Shown one piece after another: positions 51,026-57,536 of a stretch of 57,536 nucleotides of DNA (positions are counted from its first letter, which is position 1; each line of letters starts with the position of its first letter). Source of the DNA: an uncultured Bacteroidales bacterium (GTDB lineage Bacteria; Bacteroidota; Bacteroidia; Bacteroidales; Marinilabiliaceae); assembly GCA_937892255.1 (NCBI GenBank), contig CALAUL010000100.1, positions 1 to 57,536 of the forward strand. The letters run 5' to 3'. The notes beneath the pieces were generated by a model, which ran no database searches, was not told where the DNA came from, and saw nothing but the letters and a program-made list of their open reading frames with translations. Made by a program: the position numbers and the translations under genes.

Positions 51026-51255
51026 TCGTCGAAGAGGGATAGTTGGCGTACGCCATCAGAGGCAGACGGTGAGGTATGCAAGAGCTCTTCCGGGGTGTTG
51101 ATGTAGCGTGAGAAAGTACGGCGAGAGATACCCAAGAGCGGTTTAATCTCGGTACGTAGGACCCATGACTTATTGCGGTCTTGTCTCCCAGGCTCATATT
51201 TCTCGGCGAGAATCTGCTTAACTAATTGGATGCGTCGGATTGTAGATGGGTGCAT
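50977..51255 (-). CDS. Small helix-turn-helix protein encoded antisense inside the head operon
   Basis: 92 residues on the strand opposite to all surrounding genes. 'RNKSWVLRTEIKPLLGISRRTFSRYINTPEELL' is a helix-turn-helix-like stretch in a protein with a basic N-terminus and an acidic, Phe/Trp-containing C-terminus. A TATATTTG -7 element lies 18 bases upstream (51280-51273). It fills the 270-base gap between two rightward genes and overlaps the end of the first by 49 bases. It could be a regulator of the late operon. Confidence 0.55.
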   Translation of the reverse strand: MHPSTIRRIQLVKQILAEKYEPGRQDRNKSWVLRTEIKPLLGISRRTFSRYINTPEELLHTSPSASDGVRQLSLFDDYPEEFWSSKSTTEQV

Positions 51256-51272
51256 GGCTTGAAGAATTTCGA

Positions 51273-51280
51273 CAAATATA
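51273..51280 (-). promoter_or_regulatory. -7 element for the antisense HTH gene
   Basis: Read leftwards, TATATTTG, exact -7 consensus, 18 bases before the ATG at 51255. It lies just upstream of the rightward small-terminase start (51296), so the two directions share this short space. Confidence 0.5.
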
Positions 51281-51295
51281 CAATAAATAATCAAA

Positions 51296-51763
51296 ATGGA
51301 TACACAAACACAGAAAACACTGACGATGAATCAACGTCGCGACTATGCTCAGCATATATACATGAGTGAACCGGGCGTATTGCAGAAGGAACTTGCGGAG
51401 CGTGTCGGGGTGAGCAAGAACACCATCAGCCGTTGGGTCACTGATGGCAAATGGGAGGAATTGCGCACCTCTCTTGTGACATCGAAGGCAACGCAACTCA
51501 GCAGACTGTACCGACACTTGGCGGAGCTCAACGACAGCGTAGAGAGCAGAGCCGAGGGCGAGCGGTACATGAACAACAAAGACGCCGACGTACTTGCCAA
51601 GCTCACCGCCTCTATTCGCAACCTCGAGACGGAGACCAATATAGCCGACAAGATAGAAGTCGGCAAAGAATTCTTGATGTATGTGCGCAAAGTTGTCGAC
51701 GACAGCGAGATGGTGAAAGCCATAGCACGACATTTCGACGGTTATATCAAATCAAACCTATAA
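51296..51763 (+). CDS. Small terminase-like protein (gp27/DUF1804-like)
   Basis: 155 residues. An N-terminal helix-turn-helix ('LQKELAERVGVSKNTISRWVTDGKWEEL', ~29-56) is followed by long helices ('QLSRLYRHLAELNDSVESRAEGERYMNNKDADVLAKLTASIRNLE') that could form the oligomer ring. This is the layout of small terminase subunits of Mu-like phages. It lies 4 bases before the gp36 gene, whereas the large subunit is three genes upstream. Confidence 0.7.
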   Translation: MDTQTQKTLTMNQRRDYAQHIYMSEPGVLQKELAERVGVSKNTISRWVTDGKWEELRTSLVTSKATQLSRLYRHLAELNDSVESRAEGERYMNNKDADVLAKLTASIRNLETETNIADKIEVGKEFLMYVRKVVDDSEMVKAIARHFDGYIKSNL

Positions 51764-51767
51764 AGAC

Positions 51768-52190
51768 ATGAGCACTTTTGTTAATCTCGAGGATTACGAT
51801 GCCTCTATACATGCAGAGATCCTGGACAGTCTGACACGTAGTGACAGTGCGTTGATGGAGATATGTGAAGACAGGGCGATAGCGGAGATGCGTTCGTATT
51901 TGCGTTGTCGCTACGACTGCGATGCGATGTTTGGTGCGGAAGGGTCGGAGCGTCATCCGCTTGTGTTGATGATGGCCATAGACATCAGCATCTATCATGC
52001 CTTTTGCATACACAACCCGCAGAAGATGTCGGCCATACGAGTGAAACGTTACGAGCGAGCTATCGAGTGGCTTAAAGGGTGTCAGACGGGAGCGGTAGTG
52101 ATAGACGGTGCTCCACGTGTCGACGAAGAGACATTGAGCGCAAACGGCTACTACAGGATGAAGAGCAACCCCAAACGTCAGAACCGATGA
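51768..52190 (+). CDS. gp36-like head-tail protein (DUF1320)
   Basis: 140 residues. 'ALMEICEDRAIAEMRSYLRCRYDCDAMF' and 'HPLVLMMAIDISIYHAFCIHNPQKMSAIRVKRYERAIEWLKGCQTG' match the DUF1320/gp36 pattern of Mu-like phages, an adaptor at the head-tail joint. Its stop overlaps the gpG start (ATGA, 52187-52190). Confidence 0.75.
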   Translation: MSTFVNLEDYDASIHAEILDSLTRSDSALMEICEDRAIAEMRSYLRCRYDCDAMFGAEGSERHPLVLMMAIDISIYHAFCIHNPQKMSAIRVKRYERAIEWLKGCQTGAVVIDGAPRVDEETLSANGYYRMKSNPKRQNR

Positions 52191-52747
52191 CACCTGAGAA
52201 GTATTTGCAGAAGATACGGGAGCATGCCGATGAACTACGCAGGGCGTATGCCGACCGTTGGCCACGCATGATGCGCAAGGAGGCAGTTGAGCATTTCAGA
52301 GATGGCTTTCGTCAGGGCGGTTTTATAGATAAGGCGTTGGAGCCATGGGACGTGACACGACGTCAGATGGTGCCGTTTAACGGTACGTTGGGACGATATA
52401 CGCCCTTGCTAAGCAAGACAGGCGCGTTGATGTCGAGCATCGACGGAGTGACGGAGGCGGGAGCGGTGCGCATGTATAGCACCAGTAGTCATGCGCAGTA
52501 TCACAACGAAGGAGCGAGGATACCCGTCACGCAGCGCATGAAAGGCTTTTTCTGGGCGAGACATAAAGAGACCGCCGACCGCTACGGCAAGGATAATGCA
52601 GAGGCGTTGTTTTGGCGTAACATGGCGCTGACAAAGAAGAGAGAGCTACGCCTACCGAAGCGACGCTTCATGTCGCACAGCGAGGCACTCATGGAAAAGA
52701 TATACGCCGCAATAAAGAAAGACCTGCGACGGATAATAAACCTTTAA
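52187..52747 (+). CDS. Phage virion morphogenesis protein (gpG-like)
   Basis: 186 residues from ATG 52187. 'RYTPLLSKTGALMSSIDGV' and 'YSTSSHAQYHNEGARIPVTQRMKGFFWARHKE', then 'RLPKRRFMSHSEAL', are the marks of the gpG/gpV-type morphogenesis family ('...Y...H..G......P.R.F.G'). It completes the neck. Its stop TAA lies inside the first unit of array D. Confidence 0.78.
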   Translation: MTPEKYLQKIREHADELRRAYADRWPRMMRKEAVEHFRDGFRQGGFIDKALEPWDVTRRQMVPFNGTLGRYTPLLSKTGALMSSIDGVTEAGAVRMYSTSSHAQYHNEGARIPVTQRMKGFFWARHKETADRYGKDNAEALFWRNMALTKKRELRLPKRRFMSHSEALMEKIYAAIKKDLRRIINL

Positions 52748-52797
52748 ACACCATTTAAAGACCATTTAAACGCTATTTAAACACCATTTAAACCACA
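52743..52797. repeat. Array D: five tandem 11-bp TTTAAA units
   Basis: Units start at 52743, 52754, 52765, 52776 and 52787, exact period 11; consensus TTTAAACACCA. The gpG stop codon is inside the first unit and the portal ATG follows 5 bases after the last. Confidence 0.9.
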
Positions 52798-52802
52798 ACA
52801 CA

Positions 52803-54074
52803 ATGTCAAAGAAGAGACAGACAATAACACAGGGCGTGCGCACCGCGATGCCGCAACCGTTGATAAAGATAACGCCTCCGCGCCGTTTCGGTGTGGAGAT
52901 AAGCAATTGGAAGAGTGCCATCACTTCGGCGGAGAACTTCGACTACCCGATGCGCGCGAGGCTTCTCGACATATACAGCGACATAATGCTCGACGGGCAT
53001 CTGACGTCAGTGATAGAGAAGCGGCGCAGTAACGTGACGAGTGCACCGCTTGTGTTTCTGCGCAAAGACGGCACGCAAGATGAGCGCATGACGGAGATGA
53101 CACGGGCACCGTGGTTTTGCGACTTCGTCAAGAATGTCCTCGATGCGAAGTTCTGGGGCTTCTCGCTCTTCCAGTTCGACATTGACCGTGACGGTTGGCC
53201 GACATGTCAGATGGTGCGTCGCAAGCATGTCGACCCTATCCGCAGGCAGATACTCGGCGAGCAGTACGACACGCAAGGACCGTCGTTTGATGAGTTTTAC
53301 AACCTGCTTTTCGTCGGCGACCCTTACGACATCGGCATGCTTGCTAAGGCGGCGCGATATGTGATATATAAGAATAACGACCTCGGAGACTGGGCGGAAT
53401 TTGCCGAGATCTTCGGAATGCCGATAAGGGAATACACCTACGATGCCACAGACGAGGATAGTCGCAGCAGGCTTTTAGACGACGCGTCATCACAGGGAGC
53501 CGCACAAGTATATATACACCCGGAGGGCACAGGCCTTAATCTTATCGAGACGACAGGCAAGACGGGCAGTTTAGACGTGTATAAAGGATTGGCGACATAC
53601 TGCGACGGTGAGATTTCGAAACTCTTCCTTGGCAACACACTGACCACCGATGTAGGCGAGAGAGGCACACAGGCGTTGGGTACTGTGCATAAAAAAGGCG
53701 AGGAGAGCATAATGCGAGACGACAGGCAGTATGTGTTGGGAGTGCTCAACTATCAGCTTGTCGATATACTCAGCGATATGGGCTTTGATGTGAGCGGTGG
53801 AGTCTTTGCTTACGAAGAGAGTGAAGATGTCGACCTTGAGAAACAGTTGCATATAGTTCAGGGACTACATGCCATGGGACTGAGCATTGACGACGACTAT
53901 CTGTATGAGAAATTTGGTGTTGCAAAAAGCACCAAGCAGAAGTCACGGGAGCAGAAGGTTGACGCTGACGATAAGAGAGGAGTTAAAGAGAGAGAGACGG
54001 AGAAGGACCTTGCCGACAAGCGACAGCGCAATGTGTGGCAGCGTTTTTTCGACGAGGGGGCAAAAAAACAGTAG
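52803..54074 (+). CDS. Portal protein (DUF935, gp29-like)
   Basis: 423 residues. 'LDIYSDIMLDGHLTSVIEKRRSNVTSAPLVF', 'DAKFWGFSLFQFDIDRDGWPTCQMVRRKHVDP', 'GDWAEFAEIFGMPIREYTYDATDEDSRSRLLDDASSQGAAQVYIHPEGTGLNLIE' and 'GEISKLFLGNTLTTDVGERGTQALG' are characteristic of DUF935 portals. It forms the 12-subunit ring through which DNA enters. The C-terminus is a charged tail. It overlaps the MuF gene by 40 bases. Confidence 0.9.
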   Translation: MSKKRQTITQGVRTAMPQPLIKITPPRRFGVEISNWKSAITSAENFDYPMRARLLDIYSDIMLDGHLTSVIEKRRSNVTSAPLVFLRKDGTQDERMTEMTRAPWFCDFVKNVLDAKFWGFSLFQFDIDRDGWPTCQMVRRKHVDPIRRQILGEQYDTQGPSFDEFYNLLFVGDPYDIGMLAKAARYVIYKNNDLGDWAEFAEIFGMPIREYTYDATDEDSRSRLLDDASSQGAAQVYIHPEGTGLNLIETTGKTGSLDVYKGLATYCDGEISKLFLGNTLTTDVGERGTQALGTVHKKGEESIMRDDRQYVLGVLNYQLVDILSDMGFDVSGGVFAYEESEDVDLEKQLHIVQGLHAMGLSIDDDYLYEKFGVAKSTKQKSREQKVDADDKRGVKERETEKDLADKRQRNVWQRFFDEGAKKQ

Positions 54075-55513
54075 CCCCCCACCTGATAGATGAATTATAC
54101 TATAGCGAGAGTGGCGAGGTGCCCGATTTGACCGACGGAGCCATCAAACTGTCGGACGAAGCCATTGCGGAGATGATGTCGGAGATATATCGAGAGACAT
54201 GGGATAAGTCATCGCTTACGGAGAGCCTTGTGACGAAGGAGACACGCAACATATTCCGTGAAGCCGTCAGCAAAGGAGTGCCACGCAATACACCCCGACG
54301 GGCTGCCTTTCGTGAGCGACTGAGCAAGTCGACAGATGTCTTCAGTGTCTTCAGAGTGCACACGCAAGCGCAGCACATGGCGGAGCTTCTCGTGGACGAG
54401 GAGGGACGTCGGCGAAGCTTTGCCGAGTGGGCGGAAGAGGTGCAGCCATACGTCAACCATCAAAACAGGGTGTGGCTACGCACTGAGTACGACACCGCCA
54501 TGAGGCGTGCGGAGTCGGAAGCCGACTGGGTGAGATTTCAGGAAGATGCAGACTTATACCCGTGCTTAGAATGGGTGCCGACGACATCTGCCAATCCTGG
54601 TGCTGACCATCGTCCATTTTGGGGGACGGTGTTGCCTATCGACGATGAGTTTTGGACGGAGCACCACCCCGGCGACAGGTGGAACTGCAAATGTTCGTTA
54701 CGTCAGACGGACAAGACACCGACACGGACGCCAAGCGTAGAGGGCGAGCGGTATGCACCGTCGCGAGGGTTGAAGAGTAAGCCCGGCAGCGGTGAAATCT
54801 TTTCAGACGATCACCTCTATTTCCCGGAAGACTGTCACATCTGCCCATTTGGGGGAGGGTTGAGGGGTCTGTGGGCTGATTTGACAGGACGGAAGAGGGG
54901 CAACTGCATGAAGTGTAAACGTGTACAAGCTTGCCACGACGGCAAAACAAAAAAATCGGAACGCCAACGCATCGAGGAAAACAAGAAGCTCTACAATAGA
55001 CTATCAAAGGACAAACTGTATAAAGATGTTGAATTCAACCCGACAACCGGTGCATTGAAGGCAACGCACATTGGGCATAAAGAAGGTAGAGGTGAGGGTT
55101 CCAGACTTGAGAAGGAATTGATAAACCACCTATATTCTTGTGGTCATAGCATCATCTTAGCTGACGAACAGAAGAAAGGACGTGACGGCAATGTTCTTAC
55201 TTCGCTCGATATGGTGTTGGACGGCGTTCGTATGGACATCAAATCCATCACCAAGAACAAAGAGCACTATGGAGCCGCCATCAGGGAAAAGAACAAGCAA
55301 CTTGTCAAGTTCAATGCAAGAACCGATGTACACGAGATGGCAGATACGCTGTGTATTTACTTTGACGACCCTAAAATGTTTGCACCTGAAAAAATAAAGA
55401 AGGGGTATGAGTCCATGAAAGCATTAACATCAAGGGAAATACAAGTCCGCCATATTGTCTGTATAATCAACAGTGCAAAGGGACTTGAGATAAAGACCTT
55501 TGATTTTGAATAA
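54035..55513 (+). CDS. MuF minor head protein fused to a nuclease-toxin-like C-terminal domain
   Basis: 492 residues from a GTG inside the portal end. Residues ~30-230 are the MuF head-morphogenesis domain, with the hallmark 'WVPTTSANPGADHRPFWGTVLPIDDEFWTEHHPGDRWNCKCSLRQTD'. A Cys-containing linker follows ('DCHICPFGGG', 'CMKCKRVQACHD'). Residues ~320-492 are unrelated to head proteins: 'GSRLEKELINHLYSCGHSIILADEQ' then 'SLDMVLDGVRMDIKSITK', a Glu...Asp...D-x-K pattern like PD-(D/E)XK-type CdiA-CT tRNA nucleases. The DNA for this part is clearly more AT-rich than the MuF part. Phage-borne MuF-toxin fusions are known as a polymorphic family. No immunity gene is visible downstream. Whether this domain is active is not shown by sequence. 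Confidence 0.72.
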   Translation: MAAFFRRGGKKTVAPHLIDELYYSESGEVPDLTDGAIKLSDEAIAEMMSEIYRETWDKSSLTESLVTKETRNIFREAVSKGVPRNTPRRAAFRERLSKSTDVFSVFRVHTQAQHMAELLVDEEGRRRSFAEWAEEVQPYVNHQNRVWLRTEYDTAMRRAESEADWVRFQEDADLYPCLEWVPTTSANPGADHRPFWGTVLPIDDEFWTEHHPGDRWNCKCSLRQTDKTPTRTPSVEGERYAPSRGLKSKPGSGEIFSDDHLYFPEDCHICPFGGGLRGLWADLTGRKRGNCMKCKRVQACHDGKTKKSERQRIEENKKLYNRLSKDKLYKDVEFNPTTGALKATHIGHKEGRGEGSRLEKELINHLYSCGHSIILADEQKKGRDGNVLTSLDMVLDGVRMDIKSITKNKEHYGAAIREKNKQLVKFNARTDVHEMADTLCIYFDDPKMFAPEKIKKGYESMKALTSREIQVRHIVCIINSAKGLEIKTFDFE

Positions 55514-55550
55514 AAAAAAGCGGCATCGGACCCGAAGGCTCCCCGATACC
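55512..55550 (-). terminator. Leftward terminator after the MuF gene
   Basis: Read leftwards, GGTATCGG (55550-55543) and CCGATGCC (55529-55522) pair with one mismatch, followed by T8. It would stop early leftward transcripts that pass the first terminator, before they run antisense into the head operon. Confidence 0.55.
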
Positions 55551-55615
55551 ACCAAATTGGATAGTGCAAACCTACAAACTATTTTTTAATTATCCAAATA
55601 AAAGAGTAAAAAAAT

Positions 55616-55672
55616 GGCATTTTCTTTACACGTCCGCTATCTTGTGTAAAGAGAAGAGGCATTTTCTTTACA
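55616..55672. repeat. 15-bp direct repeat with an inverted half-copy
   Basis: GGCATTTTCTTTACA at 55616-55630 and 55658-55672, start-to-start 42 bases. Between them GTGTAAAGA (55644-55652) is the inverted complement of TCTTTACAC (55623-55631). It lies between two leftward terminators. Otherwise 55514-55814 contains no supported gene. Confidence 0.7.
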
Positions 55673-55713
55673 TGAACAAAAGTTTTAGCACCATGAAGGA
55701 CACCATGAAGTGC

Positions 55714-55753
55714 AAAAAAAGAGAGCCGGCATCCGCTGTGGGTGTCGGCTCTC
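55714..55753 (-). terminator. Strong leftward terminator of the early operon
   Basis: A 14-bp stem (55721-55734 with 55740-55753, outer arm GAGAGCCG/CGGCTCTC, two G-U pairs) with a 5-base loop, followed leftwards by T7. The rightward side is only weakly T-rich, so it acts mainly leftwards. Confidence 0.85.
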
Positions 55754-55814
55754 GGGCTTTTGTCATTTTCGGCTTCTCAGGGCTGTGGTAATGTCAAAAA
55801 CGGGGGTAAGTTTC

Positions 55815-56078
55815 TCAGGCTTCCCGTGACTCTGCGTAGTGAAGCTGAAGGAGTGTCAGTTCTCTGTTCTGCTTACTCTGCACGGCCTTCTCTTTGTCGC
55901 GTAAGTGTCGCAAAGTCTTACGCAAACGCATAAGCTCCGTGTTGAGGCGTGTGTAACACCTTGCGAGCTCCTGCTGTTTGTCTTCCGCAAGGTGACGCTC
56001 ACGGCGCAACGTGCGTCTCTCCTCTTCGTGCTTGCGAAGAATCTCACCTTGCACTGTCTCATACTCTTCTTGTGTCAT
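55815..56078 (-). CDS. Small coiled-coil phage protein (third of three paralogues)
   Basis: 87 residues, nearly all charged helix ('MTQEEYETVQGEILRKHEEE', 'LARCYTRLNTELMRLRKTLRHLRDKEKAVQ'). The opening M-x-x-E-E-Y motif and length are shared with the two genes upstream. Its start overlaps the upstream stop (ATGA, 56075-56078). Last gene of the early leftward operon. Function unknown. Confidence 0.7.
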   Translation of the reverse strand: MTQEEYETVQGEILRKHEEERRTLRRERHLAEDKQQELARCYTRLNTELMRLRKTLRHLRDKEKAVQSKQNRELTLLQLHYAESREA

Positions 56079-56341
56079 GGCTCTTGTGTTGCTGATGGTT
56101 CAACTTCTTTGTTTGCTTCGTACTCTTTCAGGAGAGCACTGAGTTTCTCATGATAGACGGCTATCTCTGCTACCTGTTTGCGGCCGAGATCTGATAGTTG
56201 TCTCTTGACGTCCACCATCTGTGCGTTGAGTCGTACTCGCTTCGCTTTGAGTTTCTCTCGCTCTATAGAAAACTTCGACTCTGTCCTGGCATGTTCCACC
56301 TTGATAGCGTGGCGCATGTGTTCGTATTCTTCTCTTGTCAT
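56075..56341 (-). CDS. Small coiled-coil phage protein (second of three paralogues)
   Basis: 88 residues. 'MTREEYEHMRHAIKVEHART' aligns with the start of the next gene ('MNAVEYGHQRHALKEERAKE'); the middle is a coiled coil ('REKLKAKRVRLNAQMVDVKRQLSDLGRKQVAEI') and the tail is acidic. Function unknown. Confidence 0.7.
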   Translation of the reverse strand: MTREEYEHMRHAIKVEHARTESKFSIEREKLKAKRVRLNAQMVDVKRQLSDLGRKQVAEIAVYHEKLSALLKEYEANKEVEPSATQEP

Positions 56342-56352
56342 AACTGTGTGTT

Positions 56353-56622
56353 TTATGGTTTAACTACTTTACTTGCTACAAACTGCGCTTCGAGCTCTGC
56401 GAAACGATGTAGATACTTTTCGCAGATGCTTGCCTTCTCTGCGTGCTTGACCTTAATTTCGGATTTGAGACTTGTCAACTCCAACTGTACATTGGCGAAC
56501 ACTGTTGCAAGTTCTGCCCTCTCACTTTCGAGAGTAGCAATCTCTGCCTCTATCTCAGCTATTTCTTTGGCGCGCTCCTCCTTGAGGGCGTGACGCTGAT
56601 GTCCGTATTCTACTGCATTCAT
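56353..56622 (-). CDS. Small coiled-coil phage protein (first of three paralogues)
   Basis: 89 residues from the ATG at 56622, chosen because it aligns with the starts of its two paralogues; an upstream in-frame ATG at 56673 overlaps the preceding micro-gene. 'EIAEIEAEIATLESERAELATVFANVQLELTSLKSEIKVKHAEK' is one long coiled coil. Function unknown. Confidence 0.68.
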   Translation of the reverse strand: MNAVEYGHQRHALKEERAKEIAEIEAEIATLESERAELATVFANVQLELTSLKSEIKVKHAEKASICEKYLHRFAELEAQFVASKVVKP

Positions 56623-56638
56623 GACTTTAATCGTTTTG

Positions 56639-56776
56639 TTATTTTTTCTTTTTCCATAGATGAACAGCCACATAAGTAGCCGAACTGATCACCAGTAGCG
56701 CAAAAGCTACCACCACACTGCCCCAAACGACATTGAGCAGCACTTCTAATCCTCTTGTTATTTCTATCGTTTCCAT
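56639..56776 (-). CDS. Micro-protein with one membrane helix, 45 residues
   Basis: 'METIEITRGLEVLLNVVWGS' leads into a hydrophobic helix (residues ~12-37, '...VVVAFALLVISSATYV') and a Lys-rich end. Its ATG lies inside the end of the upstream micro-gene (overlap 56764-56776), a coupling sign. Together the two look like a pair of small inner-membrane proteins in the phage early region. Confidence 0.55.
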   Translation of the reverse strand: METIEITRGLEVLLNVVWGSVVVAFALLVISSATYVAVHLWKKKK

Positions 56777-56874
56777 TTGTCAAAGTATGGATATATGCGG
56801 TTGTAAGCGAAGAAGAGCAATCCGTAAGAGACCATCACCGCAACCGCCAAAGTTATTATTGCTATAATCTTCAT
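56764..56874 (-). CDS. Micro-protein with one membrane helix, 36 residues
   Basis: Starts 'MKIIAIITLAVAVMVSYGLL', a single N-terminal membrane helix, and ends with an aromatic, basic tail ('YPYFDKWKR'). It lies between DUF3164 and the 45-residue gene, in the same direction. Too short for family recognition. Confidence 0.5.
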   Translation of the reverse strand: MKIIAIITLAVAVMVSYGLLFFAYNRIYPYFDKWKR

Positions 56875-56934
56875 GTTTTACTTCAAAAGTGGAGAGGTGG
56901 ACGCTGATGGGCGACCACGCTCCCCGATTTGACG

Positions 56935-57536
56935 TTATTCTGCCTCTGTGACGCTTAGTGGTACGCTCACCCATGCGTTGGTGTGTGCATCTCGTATCTC
57001 AGCACGCAGAAAGCGTTTGGTCGTCGTAGGCTGGTAGCTCTCCTCGATGATCTTCACGCCCTCCATGAACTTCTCATTGCCTGAATCCTCTGCCATCTTG
57101 CGAAGCTGAAGCACTCGTGAGGCTTTGATAGTGCCGTGTTTGTCACGAGCAAGGAGACGTGTAATGGCACTTACCAGAACCCGTGAGTTGTCATCGGTGG
57201 CAAGGCTCTGAATGTACTCCATGACCATGGCAATGCCATCTTCTACCGTGTCACGGTAGCCGTCCACGGTATGCACGCCGAGCGTGATACGCATAGAGCT
57301 GTCCGAATTGGTAAAGGTGTGCGTGCGCTGGTTGTCCTTGCTCTGCTCCATGACCTCTGCCTTCATGGCAAGAATAGTCTCGAAATCGAAGAACACCTCC
57401 TTCTTAACATCTGCGATGTGTGTAGAGAGTAGAGTTAGGTCGTTCACTGCCTTAGCTACCTGTGCATCTACGAGCTCTGCGTAACGCTCACGCTCTGCCT
57501 TACGGCGGTCGGCAGCCTCTTTCTTTGCCTTTTCTT
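56935..57536 (-). CDS. DUF3164 phage protein (5' end outside window)
   Basis: The frame is open to the window edge, giving at least 200 residues. A charged N-terminal helix ('KKEAADRRKAERERYAELVDAQ') leads to 'FFDFETILAMKAEVMEQSK', 'RTHTFTNSDSSMRITLGVHTVDGYRDTVEDGIAMVMEYIQSL' and 'KHGTIKASRVLQLRKMAED', the pattern of DUF3164 proteins of Mu-like early regions. It lies downstream of where the transposase genes would be. Function unknown; the family is a good marker for transposable phages. Confidence 0.8.
   Translation of the reverse strand, partial: EKAKKEAADRRKAERERYAELVDAQVAKAVNDLTLLSTHIADVKKEVFFDFETILAMKAEVMEQSKDNQRTHTFTNSDSSMRITLGVHTVDGYRDTVEDGIAMVMEYIQSLATDDNSRVLVSAITRLLARDKHGTIKASRVLQLRKMAEDSGNEKFMEGVKIIEESYQPTTTKRFLRAEIRDAHTNAWVSVPLSVTEAE

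Larger units (their letters stand above)
33004..57536. mobile_element. Mu-like contractile-tail prophage (right part outside the window)
   Basis: Terminase, DUF935 portal, MuF, gpG, gp36, protease/scaffold, capsid, sheath, tube, tape measure, baseplate and DUF3164 genes are all present and in Mu-like sets. The region is visibly more GC-rich than the host DNA to its left. The left boundary is set by the last phage gene (33357) and by two direct copies of a 21-base sequence at 33015 and 33062 that resemble transposase end sites; TG at 33004 is a guess for the exact end. The transposase pair, repressor and other end are not in the window, so whether the phage is complete cannot be judged. Confidence 0.85.

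Overview
The window comes from a Bacteroidales chromosome (phylum Bacteroidota). The evidence is a SusC-type TonB-linked barrel, a one-protein hybrid two-component system, a GH9 enzyme with a Bacteroidales-type N-terminal half, DUF4476 and DUF3836-like proteins, and repeated promoters of the Bacteroidetes type (-33 TTTG, about 20 bases, -7 TAnnTTTG). The genus cannot be fixed from what is visible. There are no rRNA, tRNA or CRISPR features that I could recognise.

Bases 1 to about 33,000 are AT-rich host chromosome. From left to right they hold a truncated BspA-like surface protein, a GH13 lipoprotein, a cytidylate-kinase-like protein, a DUF4476 protein and a GH9 glycoside hydrolase. A roughly 840-base regulatory-looking gap follows, with a possible tiny gene, a G12 tract and several inverted repeats. 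Next come the giant hybrid regulator and the TonB-dependent barrel. Metabolic and housekeeping genes come after these: pyrE with a START-like partner, an acyl-CoA hydrolase/transferase, rnhB, a type-II-like glutaminyl cyclase, a DUF3836-like protein, a PfkB kinase, gpmI, three FKBP-type isomerases, a PD-(D/E)XK nuclease-like protein, an AddA-like helicase-nuclease with a small cysteine-cluster protein, a patatin-like lipase and an SLC13-type transporter. Many units are closed by clear intrinsic terminators.

From about 33,004 to the right edge the DNA is a Mu-like, contractile-tailed prophage, more GC-rich than the host. Its far (transposase) end lies outside the window. A central divergent promoter region (47,240-47,425) drives two late operons. 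The leftward one encodes protease/scaffold, capsid, lysis cassette, fibre-like proteins, sheath, tube, frameshifted tail chaperone, tape measure, baseplate and tail fibre. The rightward one encodes a DUF6046-like protein, baseplate hub, terminase large, small terminase-like, gp36, gpG, portal, and a MuF protein carrying a nuclease-toxin-like C-terminus. A leftward early operon (DUF3164, two micro-membrane proteins, three coiled-coil paralogues) meets the rightward operon at strong terminators near 55.5-55.75 kb.

The most unusual signal is a family of tandem arrays with an exact 11-base period and a palindromic core (TTTAAA, once TAGCTA). At three gene junctions they fill all or most of the gap between one stop codon and the next start, and in a fourth place they fill the leader of the rightward late operon. 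I know of no description of such arrays. Other notable points are a slippery AAAAAAC site joining the two tail-chaperone frames, a u-spanin-like lysis protein, a displaced 3' end of a fibre gene, and an antisense helix-turn-helix gene inside the head operon.
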